From NCBI GenBank assembly GCA_947303825.1, contig CAMYZK010000166.1:1-6038 (forward strand): DNA of 6,038 bases, given 5' to 3'. Under the pieces are notes generated by a model. The model was not told the origin of the DNA, did no database searches, and worked only from the letters and a program-made list of their open reading frames with translations. Of this stretch, positions 1 to 4,943 are shown in pieces (the first letter of the stretch is position 1; the number at the start of each line of letters is the position of its first letter). The position numbers were made by a program, and so were the translations under genes. Origin of the DNA: an uncultured Prevotella sp. GTDB taxonomy: Bacteria > Bacteroidota > Bacteroidia > Bacteroidales > Bacteroidaceae.

Positions 1-2413
1 CGCCTTGCACATACTCACGCAGATAGGGTATGTTGAGCTGTATAGTGCCTGCACCGCTCACCTTGTTGGCGATGTAGCAGTTGCGGTTGGGCGAGAACTG
101 CGACGTGGTGCCTTCTGCTACTTCTATAGGGAAAGAGTAGGTCTCATATCCGCTAGACTCTCCCTTAGTCTTCAGATGTCCGCCCTGCATGATGAGCTTC
201 GACGATTGACCGATGCCTGTCTTAGAGATGTCGGTAGTGCTCAGGTAGAGCGTGCTGCCCTTCAGAATGGTTGCTCCTTCGTAACCGAAGAATTTAGTCG
301 TGCCTACGGTAAGCTGACCGTTACCGTCCAATATAAGGTCGCTGTCAGCACCCCCTCCCTCTACAGTGCCGTTCATCGTCACCGTTGCCGATTTGATGTC
401 GAGCGTGGTTGTTGCCGACAGCTTCATAGAGCGGTTGGTTGAGGTGTTGCCGCCTGTATATCTGTATGTGCCGCCGTCGGCAATCCAGTTCTGTGCAAAC
501 TCCACACTGCTGCCTATTGCCGATGCCTCGCCGCCGTTTTTCAGAGAAGCAAACTCAAGGACTCCGTCGTGGAGCACAGTGGCACCGGTGTAGGTGTTGC
601 TGCCGGTAAGGGTGAGTGTGCCCACGCCTCCCTTGTTTACCGATGTTGTGCCGCCGATGGCTGAACCTCCGATGCTAAGGCTTACGGGCTCTTTGTAGAC
701 TACCGTTGCAGGTGTGGTGGTCTCTGCCAGTGTGAGTGTTGAAGTGGCGGGAGGAGCCAGCAGGACATTCTTGCCGTCGGCCTGTGAGTTGTCGAATGCC
801 CCACTCACCCATGTGTAGTCGGGCGAGAAGTTGTCTATGTCTACCACTCCTACTTCGGTAGGCCTTGTAGACATTGCTGTCTCAGCAGTATATTCACTGT
901 CCTCTGTTCCTGCTACTGCCTTCACGCGAACAGTATATTTTGTGCCGGGCTCCAGTCCGTTTATTACAAATGTGGTAGCATTGGCAGCGGTGCGGCCTGC
1001 CTCGCTATAGGCTCCGTCTTTTTTTATCTCTACCACGAAAGCTTCTTCACCATAGGTGTAGTCGCGCCAGCTGATGGTGAGAGTGGTGGTGGTGGCCTTG
1101 TCAAGTGTCAGGGCAACAGGAGTACGAAGGAAGTAGTCGCGGTCGTCCACGGTGATAGAGTTGATGTAGTTCTCTATGTTGGCATATCCGTTGGAGGCAA
1201 TGGTCATGGCATCGTTCTTTGATGGATTGGTGCCGTTGGATGTTTCCCATGCATCGGGCATGCCGTCGCCGTCGCTGTCGGTCTTCTTGGTTCCTGCGTA
1301 GACCTTCCATGTGGAGGGAGCGCCATAGACCAGTGTTTCTTCATTTGAGATAAGAGCTCCACTGGTTCCATAGCTCATCACCTCGTCTACCATGTAGCAG
1401 TCGGTCATGTCGCGGTAGGGCAGCGATGCACCCACAGTGGGTAGATTGGTCTCAAGAAGCTTGTTGCCGGGGTTGAGTTCCAGTGCCGGGTAGTCGTAAG
1501 GTTGTGACTCACGTGTCGCTGCGTTATAGTCGGTAATAATAGCAGGGTCAAAGATTCCGTCACGGTTACGGTCTTGCCAGTTGTCGTCGCCATAGCAGTG
1601 GAAGTCGGCATTGCCGCCAGTAAAGGCAGCACCACCCACGGCCGGACCGTTGATGAAGAGGTTAGACTGTATGTTCACATAGCTCTTGCCCTCCGAGTCG
1701 CCTCCCATGATGTAGGCACCGTTGCTCCAGTTGTAAACAATATTGTTAGCATATTGATTGATGCCCTTCACCTTGAAGTTACGTGTGGAGTTGTCACATA
1801 AGAAGTTTCCTACCAGCGAGATGTAGTCGGTCTGCATCAGTCCGCCCGCAGAGTGTGTCATCAGACCCTGTCCCACGATGCTGTTCTGCAGGGTGATGTA
1901 CTGTGGTGTGAGCCCTTTTCCATCGGGGTTGATGCTGAAGGTCTCGTCCAGTCCCCATGCAAATGAGCAGTGGTCGAATATCATGTTCTGTCCGTTGGCT
2001 ATTCCTGCGCAATCCTTGCCGCTGCTGCCCTTATGCCCCATGCGGAAACGCATGTAGCGAACAATGATGTTGTTTGATCCCGAGAAACTCACACCGTCGC
2101 CATAAACGGTGATGCCCTCGCCAGGAGCCGTCTGTCCGGCTACGTAGAGGTTGTTCTTGAATACCAGACGGCTGCTGATGTTTATCACACCGGCAACATC
2201 AAAGACAATGATGCGATTGGGTTGGCTGATGGCATCACGCAGAGAGCCCGATCCTGAATCGTTGAGGTTGGTAACATGATAGACGCTGCCGCCGCGTCCG
2301 CCAACGGCAAATCGCCCCCATCCCTGAGCACCGGGGAAGGCCAGCTGCTGTGCACTAGATGTAAGGCTTGCTACCAGAAGCATGCAGCCCATTAATAATT
2401 GTTTTGTTCGCAT
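1..2413 (-). CDS. Secreted PL1 pectate lyase with TSP3-like, Fn3 and PATR beta-strand repeats (3' end missing)
   Basis: Predicted extracellular lyase cleaving pectate/polygalacturonate by beta-elimination. The frame is open for 804 codons from the ATG at 2413 to the left edge. Residues 1-21 form a type I signal peptide (TSSA-QQ cleavage). The mature N-terminus LAFPGAQGWGRFAVGGRGG, then NLNDSGSGSLRDAI (49-62), AGQTAPGEGI (92-101), FDHCSFAWGLDE (146-157) and VGASLPYRDMTD (327-338) are signatures of Bacteroidota PL1 lyases. DSDGDGMPDAWE (379-390) is a calcium-binding TSP3-like loop, followed by GYANIENYINSI, which usually closes this module. An Fn3 domain covers about 432-519 (NGLEPGTKYTVRVKAV). 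From about 577 come beta-strand repeats: GVGTLTLTGSNTYTGATVL (596-614) is a clear PATR motif, with a weaker copy at 699-724. R211 sits in TRNFK where family members usually read SRNPR. Whether a T9SS C-terminal sorting domain follows is unknown. The lyase call is firm, the exact substrate less so. Confidence 0.9.
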   Translation of the reverse strand, partial: MRTKQLLMGCMLLVASLTSSAQQLAFPGAQGWGRFAVGGRGGSVYHVTNLNDSGSGSLRDAISQPNRIIVFDVAGVINISSRLVFKNNLYVAGQTAPGEGITVYGDGVSFSGSNNIIVRYMRFRMGHKGSSGKDCAGIANGQNMIFDHCSFAWGLDETFSINPDGKGLTPQYITLQNSIVGQGLMTHSAGGLMQTDYISLVGNFLCDNSTRNFKVKGINQYANNIVYNWSNGAYIMGGDSEGKSYVNIQSNLFINGPAVGGAAFTGGNADFHCYGDDNWQDRNRDGIFDPAIITDYNAATRESQPYDYPALELNPGNKLLETNLPTVGASLPYRDMTDCYMVDEVMSYGTSGALISNEETLVYGAPSTWKVYAGTKKTDSDGDGMPDAWETSNGTNPSKNDAMTIASNGYANIENYINSITVDDRDYFLRTPVALTLDKATTTTLTISWRDYTYGEEAFVVEIKKDGAYSEAGRTAANATTFVINGLEPGTKYTVRVKAVAGTEDSEYTAETAMSTRPTEVGVVDIDNFSPDYTWVSGAFDNSQADGKNVLLAPPATSTLTLAETTTPATVVYKEPVSLSIGGSAIGGTTSVNKGGVGTLTLTGSNTYTGATVLHDGVLEFASLKNGGEASAIGSSVEFAQNWIADGGTYRYTGGNTSTNRSMKLSATTTLDIKSATVTMNGTVEGGGADSDLILDGNGQLTVGTTKFFGYEGATILKGSTLYLSTTDISKTGIGQSSKLIMQGGHLKTKGESSGYETYSFPIEVAEGTTSQFSPNRNCYIANKVSGAGTIQLNIPYLREYVQG

Positions 2414-2460
2414 AGATTAAGTTTTTATATTAAGTGTTCTAGTTGTTCACAATTTGGCAA

Positions 2461-2468
2461 CAAAGTTA
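2461..2468 (-). promoter_or_regulatory. Candidate -7 promoter element of the pectate lyase gene
   Basis: On the minus strand this reads TAACTTTG, an exact match to the Bacteroidota -7 consensus TAnnTTTG. It lies 47 nt before the lyase ATG, implying a 5' leader of roughly 40 nt. I see no good TTG-type -33 element about 20 nt further upstream, so the assignment rests on the -7 box and its position. No regulator site could be recognised. Confidence 0.5.
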
Positions 2469-2519
2469 ACAAGAAAAACGGAAATATGTATCATTGTTTC
2501 ACATTTCTTTACGTTTTTC

Positions 2520-2550
2520 TTGGCTATTTGCGCGTTTTTTCCTATCTTTG
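2520..2550 (+). promoter_or_regulatory. Promoter of the small lipoprotein gene (TTG-N20-TATCTTTG)
   Basis: TTG at 2520-2522 and TATCTTTG at 2543-2550 are separated by 20 nt, matching the Bacteroidota housekeeping promoter layout. The predicted transcript has a leader of about 30 nt before the ATG at 2588. The 22 nt at 2535-2556 match 19 of 22 positions of the promoter in front of aroA (3382-3403). It is divergent to the lyase promoter, with about 75 nt between the two -7 boxes. Confidence 0.7.
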
Positions 2551-2587
2551 CAGCCAGAAACATAATTAACGTAATAATACAAGCAAC

Positions 2588-3004
2588 ATGAAAATCAAGA
2601 AATTCATCTTTGGCGTGGCCACAGCAGCTGTGGTTGCGGGAACACCTGTCACCATGACTAGCTGTGATGATGACGACATCAACACCGTTCTCAATCTTAT
2701 CGATTTGTTCTTCCAGTCGGCCGATGATCTGGCAAACACCGCATGGCTTACTGCCGACAGCTCCGAAGGATTTGAGTTTGGCACTGGTGGCCAGGGAATA
2801 TACTATAGCGGCTATGAGCTTGACGAAAGTGGAAATGTCATACCCCAGCAGTTTACATATACGCTAGACACTACTAACAATACTCTTACCATCAAGCTCT
2901 CTTCTGGTTCGAGGATTTATACTGTCACCGAGTTCGTAAAGAACAGCAAGTTGACACTGACCTATAATGGTAAGACTATTTATCTTAAGTATCTTACCGA
3001 ATAG
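2588..3004 (+). CDS. Small predicted surface lipoprotein, possibly lipocalin-like
   Basis: A 138-residue protein of unknown function. Residues 1-25 are a lipoprotein signal (MKIKK, then a hydrophobic stretch) ending in MTSC, so C26 is the likely lipidated Cys, although the lipobox is weak because Met occupies -3. Four Asp residues follow at once (27-30), resembling the acidic lipoprotein export signal of Bacteroidota that directs proteins to the outer face of the outer membrane. After a short helical stretch (32-49), the rest looks like alternating beta-strands: NTAWL at 50-54, FTYTLD, NTLTIKL, IYTVTEF, KLTLTYNGKTIYLKYL. This resembles the small lipocalin-like lipoproteins common in this phylum, where a GTW motif starts a strand-rich domain, but that is recognition by eye only. 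It has its own promoter upstream and a hairpin terminator 34 nt after the stop, so it is probably monocistronic. The start is supported by the signal peptide and promoter position. Confidence 0.85.
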   Translation: MKIKKFIFGVATAAVVAGTPVTMTSCDDDDINTVLNLIDLFFQSADDLANTAWLTADSSEGFEFGTGGQGIYYSGYELDESGNVIPQQFTYTLDTTNNTLTIKLSSGSRIYTVTEFVKNSKLTLTYNGKTIYLKYLTE

Positions 3005-3013
3005 TGTCACTAT
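3000..3013. repeat. Short perfect palindrome across the lipoprotein stop codon
   Basis: ATAGTG-T-CACTAT (3001-3013) is a perfect inverted repeat with a 1-nt centre and contains the TAG stop. The same AATAGTG/CACTAT arms form the outer part of the terminator stem at 3039-3072. With a 1-nt loop it cannot fold as a simple hairpin without opening a central pair. It could be a remnant of a duplicated terminator or could be chance. Confidence 0.35.
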
Positions 3014-3038
3014 CGGATATAAATACATGCAATCCTTA

Positions 3039-3072
3039 AATAGTGCTTGACTTCCAAAAGTCAAGCACTATT
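3039..3072 (+). terminator. Hairpin terminator after the lipoprotein gene
   Basis: A perfect 15-bp stem (3039-3053 with 3058-3072) closed by the 4-nt loop CCAA. It starts 34 nt after the stop codon. The downstream tail TTCGCTATTTTGT is only moderately T-rich, so termination may be less sharp than at a classic intrinsic site. It faces the minus-strand terminator of the tRNA gene, as expected between convergent genes. Confidence 0.7.
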
Positions 3073-3129
3073 CGCTATTTTGTAATTCTGGCCGTTTTTG
3101 ATTCACTTCTGATTTGGTGATAATCCTAC

Positions 3130-3167
3130 AAAAAAACTAACTACCCGATTTCTCGGATAGTTAGTTT
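3130..3167 (-). terminator. Intrinsic terminator of tRNA-Pro
   Basis: Read on the minus strand, a 15-bp stem (3167-3153 with 3148-3134) has a GAAA loop and is followed by a run of T to 3130. The single irregular pair is a G-U wobble on the minus strand but a C-A mismatch on the plus strand. Both the wobble and the T tract therefore point to minus-strand use. It begins 7 nt past the tRNA 3' end. Confidence 0.85.
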
Positions 3168-3174
3168 CTTTTTG

Positions 3175-3247
3175 TCGGGGCTACTGGACTCGAACCAGCG
3201 ACCTCGCGCCCCCCAGACGTGTGCGCTACCAACTGCGCTAAGCCCCG
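3175..3247 (-). tRNA. tRNA-Pro (anticodon GGG)
   Basis: A 73-nt cloverleaf can be folded by hand. The acceptor stem CGGGGCT/AGCCCCG is 7 bp, all Watson-Crick. The D arm is GCGC-AGTTGGTA-GCGC, the T arm GCTGG-TTCGAGT-CCAGT, and the variable loop AGGTC. The anticodon loop is CTGGGGG, giving GGG at 3214-3212, which reads CCC and CCU proline codons. C1-G72 with discriminator A73 is the identity signature of bacterial tRNA-Pro and supports the assignment independently of the anticodon. CCA is not encoded (the genome continues CAAAAAG) and must be added enzymatically. The anticodon stem CACGT/GCGCG contains an A28-C42 mismatch and a U31-G39 wobble, which is slightly unusual. It is a single-gene unit with its own promoter and terminator. 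Confidence 0.93.
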
Positions 3248-3288
3248 AACAAAAGTGCCTTCTAAGACCTTGTCTTGTTAAGCGGGTG

Positions 3289-3320
3289 CAAATTTACAAC
3301 GTTTTTTTTAAAACTCCAAA
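3289..3320 (-). promoter_or_regulatory. Promoter of tRNA-Pro (TTTG-N20-TAAATTTG)
   Basis: On the minus strand TTTG (3320-3317) and TAAATTTG (3296-3289) are separated by exactly 20 nt, a full match to the Bacteroidota promoter consensus. The predicted start of transcription is around 3280-3284, leaving a 5' leader of about 35 nt for RNase P to remove from the precursor. Confidence 0.75.
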
Positions 3321-3368
3321 TTTTTATTGAAATTTTTTCATAAACTATAAAAAAAGTTGTCTGAAAAC

Positions 3369-3397
3369 TTGCATGTAAAGATTTTTTCTTATCTTTG
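3369..3397 (+). promoter_or_regulatory. Promoter of aroA, nearly abutting the start codon
   Basis: TATCTTTG at 3390-3397 matches the -7 consensus, with a TTG at 3369-3371 (spacer 18 nt, slightly short). The -7 box ends only 8 nt before the aroA ATG. If transcription starts the usual few bases downstream, the mRNA has almost no leader. The surrounding 22 nt closely match the promoter at 2535-2556. Confidence 0.65.
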
Positions 3398-3405
3398 TAG
3401 CGATT

Positions 3406-4701
3406 ATGACAACATATAATATTATAAGACCGCAAACCCTAAGTGCATTGGTGAAACTACCTTCATCGAAAAGCATCTCAAACCGTGCACTCATTATATG
3501 CGCTCTCTCTGCCAACAGTCATGAGCCGCTCTCGTTTTCTTCATGCAACAGCTTGATGCCAGACAATCTGAGCGACTGTGACGATACCGACGTTATTGTC
3601 AGGGCTATGCGACACATGCCCGATGTGATAGACATCAAGGCGGCAGGTACTGCCATGCGTTTCATGACGGCTTTCCTGGCTGCCACCGACAGCGGTAAGC
3701 ATGTCATTACTGGAACAGAACGCATGAAGCACAGGCCTATTGCCATACTTGTCGACGCGTTGCGAAGCCTGGGGGCAGAAATAGATTATCAGGGCGTGGA
3801 GGGGTTCCCTCCGTTGAGCATCAATGGAAGTAAGCTGGAGGGTGGAGTGTTGGAGATTGCCGGAAACGTGAGCTCGCAGTTCATCTCTGCGCTGCTAATG
3901 ATAGGACCTGTATTGCGCCACGGTCTGACGTTGAGACTGACAGGAGAAATCATTTCCCGGCCATACATTGACCTGACGCTATGGACGATGCGTGAGTTTG
4001 GAGCTGAAGTGGAATGGACGGCGGTAGACACCATAGAGGTGAAACCAAAGCCTTACCTGCAGCGTGAATACCTTATAGAGAACGACTGGAGTGCTGCCAG
4101 CTACTGGTATGAGATGCTGGCCTTGTCGGACGATCCTGATGCTGAGGTGCAGTTGGAAGGGCTTATGGATGGGTCGAAACAGGGAGACTCGTCGGTGCGT
4201 TACATCTTCAGCCTGTTGGGAGTGAAGACGGTGTTTGCATCGAAGAAGGCGGGGAAGCCTACTACGGTTACACTGAGAAAGAACGGACATTGCGTGCCAA
4301 GACTGGAGTACGACTTTATGAACGCCCCCGACTTGGCTCAGACTTTTGTCGTAGCATGCTGTGCGCTGCGCGTGCCCTTCCACTTCAAGGGACTCCAGAC
4401 GCTGAAGATAAAGGAGACCGACCGCATACATGCTCTGAAGACAGAGATGGCGAAGCTGGGATATGACATTGTTGATACCAATGATTGTGAATTGTCGTGG
4501 AATGGCGATACTTCAAGAGTGCTTCCTTCTGATGCCCCTGTCTCTATCGACACATACGATGACCACCGTATGGCACTGGCTTTCGCTCCGCTGGCGTTGC
4601 AACGCCGCATTGCTATCAACAACCCGCAGGTCGTGACAAAGTCATACCCGCAGTTCTGGGAGCATCTGAGAGAGGCTGGGTTTGAGGTAAATGAAGAATG
4701 A
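3406..4701 (+). CDS. aroA: 3-phosphoshikimate 1-carboxyvinyltransferase (EPSP synthase)
   Basis: Cytoplasmic enzyme transferring enolpyruvyl from PEP to shikimate-3-phosphate, the sixth step of the shikimate pathway to chorismate and aromatic amino acids. The 431-residue frame has the family landmarks in order: LPSSKSISNR (18-27, with K22, S23 and R27 for substrate binding), AGTAMRF (80-86, PEP-binding loop), RMKHRPI (106-112), SSQ (156-158), DWSAASYWY (227-235), APDLAQT (307-313, with D309 the likely catalytic Asp), KETDR (336-340, with E337), DDHRMALA (385-392) and TKSYPQFW (411-418). Length is near the usual 410-450. The residue after the PEP-loop Arg is Phe86, where the E. coli enzyme has Pro101. 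The ATG at 3406 gives the normal N-terminus, and the next in-frame ATG (codon 51) would delete K22. It is the first gene of a probable operon with the two genes that follow. Confidence 0.97.
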   Translation: MTTYNIIRPQTLSALVKLPSSKSISNRALIICALSANSHEPLSFSSCNSLMPDNLSDCDDTDVIVRAMRHMPDVIDIKAAGTAMRFMTAFLAATDSGKHVITGTERMKHRPIAILVDALRSLGAEIDYQGVEGFPPLSINGSKLEGGVLEIAGNVSSQFISALLMIGPVLRHGLTLRLTGEIISRPYIDLTLWTMREFGAEVEWTAVDTIEVKPKPYLQREYLIENDWSAASYWYEMLALSDDPDAEVQLEGLMDGSKQGDSSVRYIFSLLGVKTVFASKKAGKPTTVTLRKNGHCVPRLEYDFMNAPDLAQTFVVACCALRVPFHFKGLQTLKIKETDRIHALKTEMAKLGYDIVDTNDCELSWNGDTSRVLPSDAPVSIDTYDDHRMALAFAPLALQRRIAINNPQVVTKSYPQFWEHLREAGFEVNEE

Positions 4702-4714
4702 GCGATAGGTTAAG

Positions 4715-4915
4715 ATGCAGTTTGTTCTTATATGTGTTGGCTCCCTGTTGGTGCTAGGAGTGGTGGCTGCCTTGGCCTCCATGCTTACCAAGGGAGGTAC
4801 CGACGAGCCTGTACATGAATCTCACGACTGCTCGTCGTGCAGCAGCGTGGCCAGTGGAGAGTGCAAGATAGGATGCCTTCTGGAAGAGAAGAGAAAAAGA
4901 GGGAGAATACAATAA
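4715..4915 (+). CDS. Small membrane-anchored Cys-rich protein of unknown function
   Basis: A 66-residue protein I cannot name. Residues 3-24 form one hydrophobic membrane segment preceded by no positive charge. The remainder is polar and ends in a basic tail (EEKRKRGRIQ). Four Cys follow the membrane segment in the pattern C39-x2-C42-x7-C50-x3-C54, preceded by His34 and His37. The spacing would suit a metal or Fe-S site, or two disulfides, depending on which side of the membrane it faces. Lys26 just after the segment and the basic tail suggest a cytoplasmic C-terminus by the positive-inside rule, but this is weak. It starts 13 nt after aroA and ends 28 nt before the TPR lipoprotein gene, with no promoter or terminator in either gap, so it is likely an operon member. 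It resembles, without proven homology, the short membrane Cys proteins often found in Bacteroidota. Confidence 0.75.
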   Translation: MQFVLICVGSLLVLGVVAALASMLTKGGTDEPVHESHDCSSCSSVASGECKIGCLLEEKRKRGRIQ

Positions 4916-4943
4916 TTCGGGGGGTAGGTAGTTATTATAATAA

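Noticed and set aside
5..442. Plus-strand open frame of 145 codons
   Set aside because: It is antisense to the continuous lyase frame, which shows clear PATR-like coding signal in this stretch. The plus-strand translation has no recognisable domain or signal.
542..631. Candidate tandem DNA repeat in the lyase gene
   Set aside because: The repeat is at the protein level only (PATR motif); the weaker second copy further left shares little nucleotide identity, so it is not a DNA repeat or CRISPR.
3073..3128. Possible small RNA or gene between the two facing terminators
   Set aside because: No open frame, promoter or extra hairpin is visible in these 56 bases; they look like a spacer between convergent transcription units.
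3979..4431. Minus-strand open frame of 150 codons
   Set aside because: It is fully antisense to aroA, where conserved active-site motifs fix the plus-strand frame.
4916..4943. Possible terminator or promoter before the TPR lipoprotein gene
   Set aside because: The G-run followed by an AT-rich stretch has no stem and no TAnnTTTG match, so it looks like an intra-operon gap.
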